DNA of 64,000 nt from Glycomyces amatae (GCF_020991375.1 NZ_JAJLQZ010000015.1:1-64000), one strand, 5' to 3'; shown: positions 39,836 through 49,429, counted from the stretch's first letter. Numbers and translations: made by a program. Notes: generated by a model from the sequence alone, not told the origin.

Positions 39836-41480
39836 CCGCGGGGCGGTGGGAGGCGATCAGGACGGTCCGGTGCTCGCGGTAGGGCGCGAGCGATGCGATG
39901 ACGGCCGCCTCGGTGTCGGCGTCGAGGTGCGCGGTGGGCTCGTCCAGGAGCAGCACCGGCGGATCGAGCAGGTCGGCGCGCAGCAGGAGCCGGGCCAGGC
40001 CGACCCGTGCGGCCTCGCCCGCGGAGAGCCCGGCGCCGCCTGCGGCGACGCGGCGGTCCGCGTCGGGCGCCGCGGCGGCCGCGAGGACCTTCGCCAGGGC
40101 GGTGTCGGGGACGTCGCCGGGGACGGCGAGGCGCACGTTCGCGGCCACGGTGCCGTCGATGAGGACCGGGCGCTGCGGGAGCCACGCGATCGAGCGGCGC
40201 ACGGCCGCGAGGTCCAGTGTCGACAGGTCGGTGTCGTCGAACGCGATCGTGCCGGACACGGGCTCGCGGAAGCCGACGAGCGCGGCCATGAGCGTCGACT
40301 TGCCCGCGCCGGAGCGGGCCGTCAGGACGGTGGTCCGCCCGGCGGGGACGGTGAGGCTCAGCTCCGGGAGCGGTTCGCGGCCCGGGTAGGCGAAGACGGT
40401 GCGGCGGAACTGGATCGTGGGGGCGCGGTCCAGGGGCGTGCGCAGGTGCGGGGCCCCCGCGATCGCGGTGGCGGCCGCGGCGGGGGCGGCGCGCTCGGGC
40501 CGCTCGGCGAGGATCGCGAAGACCTCGTCGGCGGCGGCGCGGCCTTCGGCGCTGGCGTGGTAGTGCGCGCCGAGGGCGCGCAGCGGCAGGTACGCCTCGG
40601 GGGCGAGGATGAGGACCAGCAGCGCCGTCGCGAGTCCGGCCTCGCCCGCGAGGTCGCCTTCGACCAGCCGGACGCCGACGGTGACGGCCACGACGGCGAC
40701 CGACAGGCCCGCGGCCAGTTCGAGGACGAGGGCCGAGCAGAACGCGACGCGCAGCAGCGACATCGAGCGGCGCCGGTACTCGCCGGTGGTGGCCCCGATG
40801 GCCGCGGCCTGCCGCGTGGCCCGGCCGAAGGCCTTCAGGGTCGGGAGCCCGGCCACGAGGTCGGCGAAGTGGTGGGCGAGGCGGGAGGTCGAGGCCCACT
40901 GCCGTTCGGCCTTCGCGTGCGTGTACCGGCCGATGAGGACGCCGAAGATCGGGATGAGCGGGAGCGTCGCGAGCACGACGAGGGCCGCGGGCGGGTAGGC
41001 GGCGAACATGACCGCGAGGACCCCGAGGGGGACGACGGCGGCGAGCACCAGTTGCGGCAGGTAGCGCGCGAAGTAGTCGTCGAGCGCGTCGACGCCGCGC
41101 ACCAGGAGCGCGGCGGTCTCGCCGCCGTGGCGGGCGCCCGCGGGCAGGCGCATGAGGTGCGCGAGCGTCCGGCGGCGCAGGGCCGACTTGACGCCCGCGG
41201 CGGCGCGGTGCGCGGCCGTCTCCTGGACGGAGGCGAGCAGGGCCCGGGCGGCGAGGACCGCGGCGAGCGCGGTGATCCGGGGCGCGAGGTCGGCGAGGTC
41301 CCCGCCGCCCGCGAAGGCCCCCGCGACGACGCTCGCGGTGAAGTACGCGCCGGCGACCACGCACGCGGTCTGGGCGAGGCCGAGCGCGGCGCACGCGCCG
41401 GCGTAGGCGGCCGCGCCCGGCGTGCGCAGCAGCAGCCGGCGGCCTGCGGCGCCGGTGCGGTCGGGGGCGAGGGCCGTCAT
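39801..41480 (-). CDS. cydD: Thiol reductant ABC exporter subunit CydD
   Basis: 559 residues, with six membrane helices and an ABC ATPase with Walker A ARSGAGKST, the diverged signature LSAGEA and Walker B VLLLDEPTAH. Its ATG overlaps the cydB stop by 4 bases, so cydA-cydB-cydD are coupled. CydC follows after a repeat-filled gap. Confidence 0.92.
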   Translation of the reverse strand: MTALAPDRTGAAGRRLLLRTPGAAAYAGACAALGLAQTACVVAGAYFTASVVAGAFAGGGDLADLAPRITALAAVLAARALLASVQETAAHRAAAGVKSALRRRTLAHLMRLPAGARHGGETAALLVRGVDALDDYFARYLPQLVLAAVVPLGVLAVMFAAYPPAALVVLATLPLIPIFGVLIGRYTHAKAERQWASTSRLAHHFADLVAGLPTLKAFGRATRQAAAIGATTGEYRRRSMSLLRVAFCSALVLELAAGLSVAVVAVTVGVRLVEGDLAGEAGLATALLVLILAPEAYLPLRALGAHYHASAEGRAAADEVFAILAERPERAAPAAAATAIAGAPHLRTPLDRAPTIQFRRTVFAYPGREPLPELSLTVPAGRTTVLTARSGAGKSTLMAALVGFREPVSGTIAFDDTDLSTLDLAAVRRSIAWLPQRPVLIDGTVAANVRLAVPGDVPDTALAKVLAAAAAPDADRRVAAGGAGLSAGEAARVGLARLLLRADLLDPPVLLLDEPTAHLDADTEAAVIASLAPYREHRTVLIASHRPAVRAIADREVEW

Positions 41481-42457
41481 GCGGCCCTCGGGCGGCTGCG
41501 CAGCACCCGGTACGTCCAGGCCTGGTGGGCGAGGAGGAGCGGGAGGGCCGCCAGGGCGGCCCAGGCGGTGATCCCGAGGGTCTTCCCGGTGGCGGCGGCG
41601 TTCTCGCGGGTGAGGCTGTTCGCGGCGTCCCCTGTGGATGGCAGGAGGTCGGGCCAGAGGGCGCAGAACAGCACGGCGGAGGCGAGGCCGATCGCCGCGG
41701 CCCGGGCGGCGAGGGCCGCTCGGGCGCGGTCGGCGCGGTCGAGGGCGGGGGCCGCGAGGAGCGCGGCCGCCGCGATGATGGTGAGCGTCAAGGTGGCTCC
41801 GTCGCCGTAGGAGAGCTGGGTCCAGAGGAGGAACGCCAGCGCGGGCAGGGCCGCGGCGGCCCCGAGGCGCCGCGCGAGGGCGCGGGCGCGCTCGGCGGTG
41901 CCGCCGCCGGTCGTCAGGTGCAGGAAGGCCGCGCCGCAGGAGCAGCACAGGAGGAGCGTCGTCAGGCCGCCGAGGAGCGCGTATCCGTTGAGCAGGCCCC
42001 ACGCGGAGCCGGTGCGTTCGAAGTCCGCGTCCAGGGGGACGCCGCGCACGAGGTTGGCCAGGACCGCGCCCCACAGGAAGGCCGCGGCGGCCGAGGCGGC
42101 GGCGGTGCACCAGTCCCAGGCGCGGGCCCGCCGGCCGTCGCCGCCGCGGCGGCGGGCGAGGGCCGCGGTGCGCGCCACGAGCGCGGCCAGGAGCGGGAAG
42201 AGCAGCGGGTAGAACCCGGAGAGGAAGCTCGCGTACCAGTGCGGGAAGGCCGTGAGCATGGCCGCCGCGGCGGCGACGAGCCAGAACTCGTTGCCGTCCC
42301 ACACCGGGCCGGCCGCGTCGGCCATGAGCCGCCGCTCGCGGTCGCCGCGCCCGAGCACGGGCAGGAGCGCCCCGATCCCGAAGTCGCGGCTCTCGAGAAC
42401 GAGGTAGCCGGTGAGCAGGACCGCGATGGCGGTGAACCCGATCGTCGTCGTCGCCAT
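41477..42457 (-). CDS. cydB: Cytochrome bd ubiquinol oxidase subunit II
   Basis: 326 residues with eight hydrophobic helices; the family N-terminus (LLTGYLVLESRDFGIGALLP) and DGNEFWL motif are clear. Together with CydA it forms the high-affinity bd oxidase. GAGGAC lies before the ATG, 8 bases after cydA. Confidence 0.94.
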   Translation of the reverse strand: MATTTIGFTAIAVLLTGYLVLESRDFGIGALLPVLGRGDRERRLMADAAGPVWDGNEFWLVAAAAAMLTAFPHWYASFLSGFYPLLFPLLAALVARTAALARRRGGDGRRARAWDWCTAAASAAAAFLWGAVLANLVRGVPLDADFERTGSAWGLLNGYALLGGLTTLLLCCSCGAAFLHLTTGGGTAERARALARRLGAAAALPALAFLLWTQLSYGDGATLTLTIIAAAALLAAPALDRADRARAALAARAAAIGLASAVLFCALWPDLLPSTGDAANSLTRENAAATGKTLGITAWAALAALPLLLAHQAWTYRVLRSRPRAA

Positions 42458-42465
42458 GGGGGTCC

Positions 42466-43839
42466 TCAGTAGGCGAAGGCCGCGGGCTTGCCGGCGTCGC
42501 CGGACGCGAGGGCGTCCTCCTCGCCGGGCGGGCCGGCCTTCGCGAACCGCAGGAACAGCTTCAAGGCCACGACGGCGAGCACCGTGTACACGAGGGTGAA
42601 GCCGATGAGCGAGACCGCGACGGTCGCCGTGCCGACGCGCGGCGAGACGCCGTCGCTCGTGCGCATCAGGCCGAACACGACCCAGGGCTGGCGGCCCGCC
42701 TCCGTGAACAGCCATCCGGCGGTGTTGGCCAGGAACGGGGCCGCGGCCGTCCACATCACGGCGGGCCAGAACAGGCGGTGGCGGGGCAGGCGCCCGCGGC
42801 GGGTGCACCACCAGACGGCGACGGCCATGGCGACCGCGAGCATCCCGAAGCCGATCATGAGCCGGAACGACCAGTAGGTCAGCGGGAGGTTCGGCGCGTA
42901 GTCGCCGGGGCCGTACAGGGCGTTGTACTGGGCGTTGAGGTCGTCGACGCCTTCGACGCGGCCGTCGAAGGAGCCGGTGCCGAGGTAGGACAGGAGCCCT
43001 GGGACCTCGATGTCGAGGGGGCCGACGGCCAGCAGGGAGAACGGCGCGTTGTACGCGGTCTGGTCGAGCGCCTGGGCGGCGGCCGTCTTCATCGGCTGCG
43101 TCGCGGTCATGACCTTGCCGAGCGGGTCGCCCGACAGGACCAGGCCGATCCCGGCGACGACGGCGGTGAGGACCCCGAGGCGCAGCGCGGGGCGGTGGAC
43201 GTCGAGGTCGCGGCGGCGCTGGAAGTGGTAGCCGGAGACGGCGATGACCAGGGTCCCGGCGGTGAGCCAGGCGGCGAAGACCGTGTGCGGGAACGTGGCG
43301 AGCAGGACCGGGTTGGTCAGGACCGCGCCGAGGTCGGTGAGCTCGGCGCGTCCGGCGGTCGCGTTGACCTGGTAGCCGACCGGGTTCTGCATGAACGCGT
43401 TGGCGGCCAGCATGAAGTAGGCGCCGGCCGTGGTGGCGAGGGCGACGATCCAGATGCAGGCGAGGTGCAGGGCCGGTTTGAGGCGGCCCCAGCCGAAGAT
43501 CCACAGGCCGAGGAACACGGCCTCGACGAAGAACGCGATGAGCGCCTCGAAGGCGAGCGGGACGCCGAAGACGTCGCCCACGAAGCGCGAGTAGGCCGAC
43601 CAGTTCATGCCGAACTGGAACTCCTGGACGATCTCGGTGACGACGCCGATGGCGGTGCCGACGAGGAGGAGGCGGCCCCAGAACCGGGTCGCGCGCAGGT
43701 AGGCGGTCTTGGCGGTGGCGCGCCACAGGGTCTGGAGGATCGCGACGAGGAGGGCGAGGCCGATGGTGACGGGCACGAAGAGGAAGTAGTAGACGGTCGT
43801 GACGCCGAACTGGATCCGGGCCAAGTCGAGAACGTCCAT
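42466..43839 (-). CDS. cydA: Cytochrome bd ubiquinol oxidase subunit I
   Basis: 457 residues. Typical N-terminus MDVLDLARIQFG, the GWLFTEAGRQPWVV heme d/b motif and the MNWSAYSRFVGDVFG helix with heme-propionate neighbours are present. Carries hemes b558, b595 and d. ATG 43839 matches the family start; ATG 43857 is an alternative. First gene of cydABDC. The bd branch normally serves low oxygen or stress and complements the bc1-aa3 branch above. Confidence 0.95.
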   Translation of the reverse strand: MDVLDLARIQFGVTTVYYFLFVPVTIGLALLVAILQTLWRATAKTAYLRATRFWGRLLLVGTAIGVVTEIVQEFQFGMNWSAYSRFVGDVFGVPLAFEALIAFFVEAVFLGLWIFGWGRLKPALHLACIWIVALATTAGAYFMLAANAFMQNPVGYQVNATAGRAELTDLGAVLTNPVLLATFPHTVFAAWLTAGTLVIAVSGYHFQRRRDLDVHRPALRLGVLTAVVAGIGLVLSGDPLGKVMTATQPMKTAAAQALDQTAYNAPFSLLAVGPLDIEVPGLLSYLGTGSFDGRVEGVDDLNAQYNALYGPGDYAPNLPLTYWSFRLMIGFGMLAVAMAVAVWWCTRRGRLPRHRLFWPAVMWTAAAPFLANTAGWLFTEAGRQPWVVFGLMRTSDGVSPRVGTATVAVSLIGFTLVYTVLAVVALKLFLRFAKAGPPGEEDALASGDAGKPAAFAY

Positions 43840-44031
43840 GTCGCCCCAATCGCGCATCGCGTGCCTGCGTCCGATTATCGTGGCAGCCCCTCGGGACCCC
43901 GGGGACGAAACGCTCGAGCGCGGATGTTTTCCCTCGGGCGGCTCCTCGGGGGCCACCAGATGAAACGGCGGCCCCTTCCGGGCGCCGCGCGAGGCACAAT
44001 CGGTGGAGTCGACGAAGGGTGAGGAGACGGT

Positions 44032-44838
44032 ATGCGGACGGTGGCGGTGCTGGGCGCGGGGAAGATGGGGCAGGCGATCGTGTCGGGCCTGCTGCGGGCG
44101 GGGAGGTCGCCGGAGGCGGTGATCGCCACGGCGCGCAGCGCCGAGCGGGCCGCGGCGCTGCGCGAGGCGTACGGCGTCCGGGTCGAGCCGAACGCGGCGG
44201 CCGCGCAGGCGGCGGACGTCGTGGTCGTGGCGGTCAAGCCGCAGGACGCGGGGTCGCTCCTGGAGGAGCTGACCGGCGTGTTCGACGGGACCGCCCCCGT
44301 GGTGAGCATCTGCGCGGGCCTGCCGGTGGCGTTCTTCGAGAAGCGGCTGCCGGACGGGACGCCGGTGGTGCGGGCGATGCCGAACACCCCGGCCCTGGTC
44401 GACGAGGCGATGACGGTGCTCTCCCCCGGTTCGCACGCCGACGCGGCGTGCCTGGCGGCGGTCGAGGAGCTGTTCACGCCGCTGGGCCGGACCCTGGTGG
44501 TGGACGAGAGGCACCAGGACGCGGTCACGGCGATCTCCGGTTCGGGGCCGGCGTACTTCTACTACCTGGCCGAGGCGATGACCGAGGCGGGCGTCCTGAT
44601 GGGGCTGCCGCGGGCGGTGGCCTCGGAGCTGGTGACGCAGACGGCGCTCGGCGCGGCGCGGATGCTGCGCGAGAGCGGCGGTTCGCCGGTGGAGCTGCGG
44701 GAGGCGGTGGAGTCCCCGGCGGGGACGACGATCAGCGCGGTGCGGCAGTTGGAGAACCACCGGGCGCGGTCGGCGGTGACCGACGCGATCGAGGCCGCCC
44801 GGGACCGGGCGCGTGAGATCGCCGACGAATACGCGTGA
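44032..44838 (+). CDS. proC: Pyrroline-5-carboxylate reductase
   Basis: Last step of proline synthesis. 268 residues: NAD(P)-binding loop GAGKMGQAI (8-16), then the proline-site region GSGPAYFYYLAEAM and a C-terminal dimerisation helix with SPAGTT. GAGGAG precedes the ATG. Confidence 0.94.
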   Translation: MRTVAVLGAGKMGQAIVSGLLRAGRSPEAVIATARSAERAAALREAYGVRVEPNAAAAQAADVVVVAVKPQDAGSLLEELTGVFDGTAPVVSICAGLPVAFFEKRLPDGTPVVRAMPNTPALVDEAMTVLSPGSHADAACLAAVEELFTPLGRTLVVDERHQDAVTAISGSGPAYFYYLAEAMTEAGVLMGLPRAVASELVTQTALGAARMLRESGGSPVELREAVESPAGTTISAVRQLENHRARSAVTDAIEAARDRAREIADEYA

Positions 44839-44880
44839 GGGCCGGGCGCCCGCGGCGCGGGCGCTGGTCTAATGGCGGGT

Positions 44881-45333
44881 ATGCGGGAGATTCGACAGGG
44901 GGCCTTCGCCGAGCTCGACGGCGCGGCGGTGTTCGCGCTGGCCCGGTTGCGGCAGGCGGTGTTCGTGGTCGAGCAGGAGTGCGCGTACCCCGATCTGGAC
45001 GACTGCGACACCGACCCGGGGACCAGGCACTTCTGGATCGGCGGCGAGGACGGCGGGGCGGTCGCGTGCCTGCGGGTGCTGCGCGGCGGCGAGGGCGGCG
45101 CGGACTGGAGGATCGGCCGGGTCTGCTGCCTGAAGGAGGCGCGCGGGACGGGCTTGAGCGCGGGGCTCATGGCGGCGGCGCTGGAGTGGACGGGCCCGGA
45201 GGCGGACGTGGTGCTCGGCGCGCAGACGTACGCGGCGGGGTTCTACCGCAGGTTCGGGTTCGTCGAGGACGGCGAGGAGTACCTGGAGGACGGCATCGCG
45301 CACGTGCCGATGCGCCGCGCCGGAACCCGGTGA
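44881..45333 (+). CDS. ElaA-like GNAT acetyltransferase
   Basis: 150 residues. The ElaA features are visible: LRQAVFVVEQECAYPDLDDCD, HFWI, and a C-terminal AAGFYRRFGFV motif. ATG 44881 lies 7 bases after TCTAAT with no ribosome site, so it is probably leaderless; the earlier ATG at 44872 is inside the -10. Substrate unknown. Confidence 0.82.
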   Translation: MREIRQGAFAELDGAAVFALARLRQAVFVVEQECAYPDLDDCDTDPGTRHFWIGGEDGGAVACLRVLRGGEGGADWRIGRVCCLKEARGTGLSAGLMAAALEWTGPEADVVLGAQTYAAGFYRRFGFVEDGEEYLEDGIAHVPMRRAGTR

Positions 45334-45441
45334 GCCGGAACCGGAAAATCCGAAATATCCCCTAAGGGGACCCCTTGGCGCGATCCCGGGCCCAGGACAT
45401 GACGATCCGGACTCCTCAGGCTCCACGCTTCCAAGTGAAGC

Positions 45442-45480
45442 CCGGGAGCGGAGCCCCGGATCTGCTCGCCCCGCTCCCGG
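45442..45480 (-). terminator. Hairpin after the second xylanase gene
   Basis: CCGGGAGCGG / CCGCTCCCGG with a 19-base loop, 12 bases beyond the xylanase stop. No clear T tract. Confidence 0.5.
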
Positions 45481-45492
45481 ACGTCTTGCCCC

Positions 45493-47103
45493 TTAACCTT
45501 CCGGCAGGGGTTCGAGCTTGGTGGGGTCGACCACGCCCCAGTAGGCGGCCTTGGCCTGGAGCCGGTCGTCGAAGAACAGCGGCGCCTCGTGCGGGCGCGA
45601 GACCGGCCAGTTCCGCAGCCACGAGACCGCGTCGTACAGGCCCCACATGGTCACCGACTCGAGGTCGTCGGCGCGCTCGCGCAGGACCTCGAACAGCTCC
45701 TTGTAGTACCAGCCCTGCTCGACCAGGCGCTCGGGCGGCGTCTCGGGCAGGCTCTCCTCCATGTGGTCGGAGACCGACACGTCGAGCTCGGTCACGGCCT
45801 GGAGGACCCTGAGCCGCTTGAACGCGTCGATGGACTCGCCGAGCAGCTGCGGGTCGCGCCTGTAGTCGACGTGCGCCTGGTGGCCGATGCCGTCGACCGG
45901 GACGCGCCGCCGCTTGAGCTCCTGCACGAGGTTGTACATCGCCTCGCGCTTGTCGGGGAACTCGGTGTTGTAGTCGTTGATGAAGAGCTTCACGCGGCGC
46001 GGGAAGGCGCGGCGGGCGATCTTGAAGGCCTCGCCGATGTACTCGCCGCCGCCGAAGATCTCGTACCAGCGCGAGCGGCGCAGCCCGTCGGTCTGCTCGG
46101 GGTCGAGCACCTCGTTGACGACGTCCCAGGCCCAGACGCGGTCGCCGTAGTGCTCGGCGAGCGCTTCGACGTGGGCCTTGAACCGGTCGAGGACGAGCCG
46201 CCGGTGGGCGCGGGTGCTCTGGAGCGGCTGCCCGTCGGCGTCGAGGAACCACCAGGCGGGGGTCTGGTTGTGCCACAGGAGGGTGTGGCCCCAGACCTGC
46301 ATGCCGTTGGCCTCGGCGAAGTCGACGATCTGGTCGGCCCTGGTGAAGTCGAAGACGCCCTCGGTCGGCTGGATCGCGTCGGGCTTCATCTGGTTGCCGG
46401 TGGTGACCTGCGCGAAGTGCAGGGCCAGGAGCTCGGCGGGCCTGCCGACCACCTCGGCGGGCTCGACGGCGCAGCCGATCGGGAAGTCGCAGGCCAGGAA
46501 GTCCTTGAGCGGCAGGAGGTCCTCGATCTCGGGGTCGTCGATGCGGGTGAGCGTGAACGAGTCGATCATGATCGGGGCGAGGCTCGAGTCGGACTCGACG
46601 TAGAACTGGAGGCGGTCGGCGGCCTGGCTGACCGAGTACGTGCCGGAGAACTCGGTCCAGGCGGCGTCGGTGACCGCGGTGTTCCACTGGACGGTGTCGT
46701 AGCTGGAGGAGCCGGCGACGTCGCGCTGCACGGTGGTGCGCAGGTCCGCCGCCTCGGTCCCCTCCAGCAGGCGCAGGGAGACCTTCAGCTGGTAGCGGAT
46801 GCCGACCTCGACGTGCTCGGTGATGTCGATCGCGGCGCCGTCCCAGGTGGCGGTGCGGTCGTAGACGAGGAGGTAGTCCGCGGCGTCGACCGCGAGCGTG
46901 ACGGGGCCGCGGGGGTACCAGCCCTCGGGGGTGCCCGAGGAGAAGTCGCTGGAGAGCAGGATCTCGTCGGCGTGGGCCGGACTGGCCGCGAGGGTGACGA
47001 CGCCGGCGGGGACGAGGGCCGAGCCGCCGACCGCGGCGGCGGCCGTGAGGACCGAGCGGCGGCTGGCGGGGGCATGGCGGAGTGGTCGTGGAGAGGTGGT
47101 CAT
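45493..47103 (-). CDS. Secreted endo-beta-1,4-xylanase, GH10 with N-terminal carbohydrate-binding region
   Basis: 536 residues from ATG 47103 (AAAGGAG 7 bases before). The signal peptide has a twin-arginine motif SRRSVL (14-19) and ends near AHA (45), so export by Tat is predicted, unlike the first xylanase. Residues 48-190 form a beta-sandwich binding module of the CBM4/9/22 type. The GH10 domain (about 195-530) has acid/base Glu331 (WDVVNEV) and nucleophile Glu439 (VTELDV). An operator-like GAAACTTTC box lies about 91 bases upstream. Confidence 0.92.
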   Translation of the reverse strand: MTTSPRPLRHAPASRRSVLTAAAAVGGSALVPAGVVTLAASPAHADEILLSSDFSSGTPEGWYPRGPVTLAVDAADYLLVYDRTATWDGAAIDITEHVEVGIRYQLKVSLRLLEGTEAADLRTTVQRDVAGSSSYDTVQWNTAVTDAAWTEFSGTYSVSQAADRLQFYVESDSSLAPIMIDSFTLTRIDDPEIEDLLPLKDFLACDFPIGCAVEPAEVVGRPAELLALHFAQVTTGNQMKPDAIQPTEGVFDFTRADQIVDFAEANGMQVWGHTLLWHNQTPAWWFLDADGQPLQSTRAHRRLVLDRFKAHVEALAEHYGDRVWAWDVVNEVLDPEQTDGLRRSRWYEIFGGGEYIGEAFKIARRAFPRRVKLFINDYNTEFPDKREAMYNLVQELKRRRVPVDGIGHQAHVDYRRDPQLLGESIDAFKRLRVLQAVTELDVSVSDHMEESLPETPPERLVEQGWYYKELFEVLRERADDLESVTMWGLYDAVSWLRNWPVSRPHEAPLFFDDRLQAKAAYWGVVDPTKLEPLPEG

Positions 47104-47193
47104 GGACGCTCCTTTGCGGTGCGAGGGAGGGTGGTGCGCCCGGTTATGCAGGTCGGGGAGCGCCGGGCCGCGACCGATGTTCCGAGAGTTTCG

Positions 47194-47202
47194 GAAACTT
47201 TC
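47194..47202. promoter_or_regulatory. Xylanase operator box GAAACTTTC
   Basis: GAAACTTTC in the context TTTCGGAAACTTTC, 91-99 bases before the xylanase ATG, in the AT-rich part of the spacer where its promoter should be. It matches the GAAANTTTC palindrome known upstream of actinomycete xylanase genes. Confidence 0.6.
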
Positions 47203-47301
47203 ATTCAAAGTATTGATATGTTACGATCCTCGTGTAGACGCTGTCAAGGCGGCGAACTACCACTGCGGCGGAGATGTGAGGGGCTCTGCCGCAAGGAAAC
47301 A

Positions 47302-47334
47302 GGAGGGGGCCGGCCCAGTGGGCCGGCCCCCTCC
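47302..47334 (-). terminator. Terminator after bacterioferritin
   Basis: Perfect 15-bp stem GGAGGGGGCCGGCCC with a 3-base loop, 99 bases past the bfr stop on the minus strand. It also separates bfr from the xylanase promoter. Nothing else is seen in the 329-base spacer 47104-47432 besides the operator box. Confidence 0.7.
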
Positions 47335-47432
47335 GTCCGCGTTCGGTCGCGCCTCGGCGCCGCCTCGCGAGAGGCCTGCGCTCCGCGTTGTTTCACGAGA
47401 CTTACGAGGCGTCTCGGTGTCGCCCGGCGCGG

Positions 47433-47915
47433 CTACGCCTCCTCGGGCTGCTCGATGAGGGTCTGGATGTAGAGCGCCTCGCCGATCTTGGCGATGATCT
47501 CCAGCTGGGTGTCCAGGTAGTCGATGTGGTGCTCCTCGTCCTTGAGGATGCCCTCGAAGAGGTCCCGCGAGACGTAGTCCTTGACCGACTCCATGTGCTC
47601 GATGCCGCGCTTGAGGCGGTCGATCGCCTCGACCTCGATCTCGCGGTCGCAGCGGAAGATCTCCTCCACCGAGGAGCCGATCCGCAGGGGGAACAGCCGC
47701 TGGTAGTTCGGCATGCCGTCGAGGAACAGGATCCGGTCGGTGAGGACCTCGGCGTGGCGCATCTCGTCCATCGACTCGGCCCGGGTGTACTTCGACAGCT
47801 TCGTGTAGCCCCAGTTCTCCTGGATCTTGGCGTGGAGGAAGTACTGGTTGATCGCGGTGAGCTCCGCCGTCAACTGCTCGTTGAGGAACTCGATGACCCG
47901 CTTGTCGCCTTGCAT
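47433..47915 (-). CDS. bfr: Bacterioferritin
   Basis: Iron-storage shell protein, 160 residues. Ferroxidase ligands Glu18, Glu51 and His54 and the heme ligand Met52 (DEMRHAE, 50-56) are all present, so it should bind heme. ATG 47915 is chosen for its ribosome site AAGGGCGG and canonical MQGDKRVIEFLN start. An iron-box palindrome lies about 100-118 bases upstream. Confidence 0.95.
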   Translation of the reverse strand: MQGDKRVIEFLNEQLTAELTAINQYFLHAKIQENWGYTKLSKYTRAESMDEMRHAEVLTDRILFLDGMPNYQRLFPLRIGSSVEEIFRCDREIEVEAIDRLKRGIEHMESVKDYVSRDLFEGILKDEEHHIDYLDTQLEIIAKIGEALYIQTLIEQPEEA

Positions 47916-48014
47916 GTGGAATCCGCCCTTCGCGATCGGTCGATGGTCGGCCCTTGTCCGACGGGCCAAGCGTAGGACCGAATGAGGGTTCATTTCCAGC
48001 CAGGAATGCCTAAA

Positions 48015-48033
48015 ATAGGACAACCTATCCTAA
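48015..48033. promoter_or_regulatory. IdeR/DtxR-like iron box upstream of bfr
   Basis: ATAGGACAACCTATCCTAA agrees at 13 of 19 positions with the iron-box consensus TTAGGTTAGGCTAACCTAA. In mycobacteria such boxes upstream of bfr genes allow activation by iron-loaded IdeR. Confidence 0.55.
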
Positions 48034-48080
48034 GGGAGGGCGGCCTAAAGGAGCCGGTAAGTCACGACAAAGGGGACGGT

Positions 48081-48266
48081 TCAGGCGGCCGCGGGGACGG
48101 ATTCGGTGAAATAACTCTCGATCATGTCGGCCAGGCGCTCGTGGCAGGTGCCGCAGCTGGTGCCCGCGTCGCAGGCCTCCCCGATGGCGTCCTCGGTGCG
48201 CGCGCCGGCGCGGATGCAGTCGCGGACCTCGTTCTCGTGGACCGCGTGGCAGATGCAGGCGTACAC
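48081..48266 (-). CDS. bfd: Bacterioferritin-associated ferredoxin
   Basis: 61 residues with four cysteines, C4, C6, C38 and C41 (ACICHAVH and TSCGTCHERL), the BFD-type [2Fe-2S] fold that reduces bacterioferritin to release iron. GTG 48266 is chosen over an earlier reading because GGAGG lies 7 bases before. Upstream of bfr on the same strand, each with its own iron box. Confidence 0.9.
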   Translation of the reverse strand: MYACICHAVHENEVRDCIRAGARTEDAIGEACDAGTSCGTCHERLADMIESYFTESVPAAA

Positions 48267-48280
48267 GCACCGACCTCCGA

Positions 48281-48319
48281 ACAGGTTAGGCAAGACTTAT
48301 GAAGGCATGCCTAACCTAC
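48281..48319. promoter_or_regulatory. Paired IdeR-like boxes upstream of bfd
   Basis: ACAGGTTAGGCAAGACTTA (48281-48299) and GAAGGCATGCCTAACCTAC (48301-48319) match the iron-box consensus at 13 and 12 of 19 positions; each has one nearly perfect half. Confidence 0.55.
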
Positions 48320-48382
48320 CTTCGGCGGGCGGCGTCCGGCAACCCCCGTTGCGGTGGATCACGCGGGCCCGAACGGCCGGGT

Positions 48383-49393
48383 TCAGCGGGCCAGGTCGCC
48401 GAGGACCTTCACCGCGTGCTCGATCCCGGCGTCGTCCACGTCGAGGTGGGTGAGCATCCGGCCCCAGTCGGGGCCGAGCACCGAGATCCGCACCCCCTGC
48501 TCGGCCGCCGCGGCGGCGAGCTTCGCGATCTCGGGGTGGCGCAGGAGCACGATGTTGGTCTCGACCTGCGCGGCGTCGCAGAGCCCGAACGGCTCCAGCG
48601 AGCGCGCCAGGTGCTCAGCGCGGGCGTGGTCCTCGGCGAGGCGCTCGATGTGGTGGGCGAGGGCGTGCCGTCCGGCCGCGGCGAGGAACCCGGCCTGGCG
48701 CATCCCCCCGCCGAGGCGCTTGCGGATCACCCGGGCCCGGGCGGCGCGTTCGGCGTCGGTGACCAGCAGCGAGCCCACGGGCGCGCCGAGGCCCTTGGAG
48801 AGGCAGACCGAGACGGTGTCGAACAGGCGCCCGTACTCGGCGAAGGGGGTCCCGGCGGCGGCGTGGGCGTTCCAGATGCGGGCGCCGTCGAGGTGGAGGC
48901 CCAGGCCGTAGGCGTCGGCGAGGTCGCGCAGGGCCCGGAGCCGCTCGATGGGCTGGACGGTGCCGCCGCCGATGTTGTGGGTGTTCTCCACGGCGATGGC
49001 CCGCGTGACGGTGACGTACGGGTTGGGGAGGTTGATCAGGGGCTCGACCAGGGCGGTGTCGAGGCGGCCGTTCGGGGAGGACCAGGTGCGGGTGGAGATG
49101 CCGCCGAGCGCGGCGGCGGCGCCCATCTCGAAGTTGACGACGTGGGCCTTGACGTCGGCGAGCAGCTCCTCGCCGGGGCGGACCAGGAGCTGGAGGCCGA
49201 TCTGGTTGGCCATGGAGCCGGTCGGGGTGAAGACGGCGGCCTCCTTGCCGAAGAGGGCCGCGGTCTCGGCCTCGAGGGCGTTGACCGAGGGGTCCTCGCC
49301 GTAGACGTCGTCGCCGACGTCCGCTGAGGCCATGGCCTCGAGCATGGCGGGGGTCGGGCGGGTCACGGTGTCGGAGCGGAGGTCGACGATCAT
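48383..49393 (-). CDS. ltaE: Low-specificity L-threonine aldolase
   Basis: PLP enzyme splitting threonine to glycine and acetaldehyde. 336 residues with PLP Lys200 (SVCLSKGLGAP), Asp169 and Arg172 (LHLDGARIW) and the family start DLRSDTVTRPT. TAGAAT lies 6 bases before the ATG without a ribosome site, so the gene is probably leaderless. Confidence 0.92.
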   Translation of the reverse strand: MIVDLRSDTVTRPTPAMLEAMASADVGDDVYGEDPSVNALEAETAALFGKEAAVFTPTGSMANQIGLQLLVRPGEELLADVKAHVVNFEMGAAAALGGISTRTWSSPNGRLDTALVEPLINLPNPYVTVTRAIAVENTHNIGGGTVQPIERLRALRDLADAYGLGLHLDGARIWNAHAAAGTPFAEYGRLFDTVSVCLSKGLGAPVGSLLVTDAERAARARVIRKRLGGGMRQAGFLAAAGRHALAHHIERLAEDHARAEHLARSLEPFGLCDAAQVETNIVLLRHPEIAKLAAAAAEQGVRISVLGPDWGRMLTHLDVDDAGIEHAVKVLGDLAR

Positions 49394-49429
49394 GACCCGA
49401 TTCTAGCCGCGCGGCTAGTAAGGGGCGCC

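Noticed and set aside
43840-44031. Rex operator upstream of cydA
   Set aside because: I looked for a TTGTGAAN-type palindrome in the 192-base spacer and did not find one.
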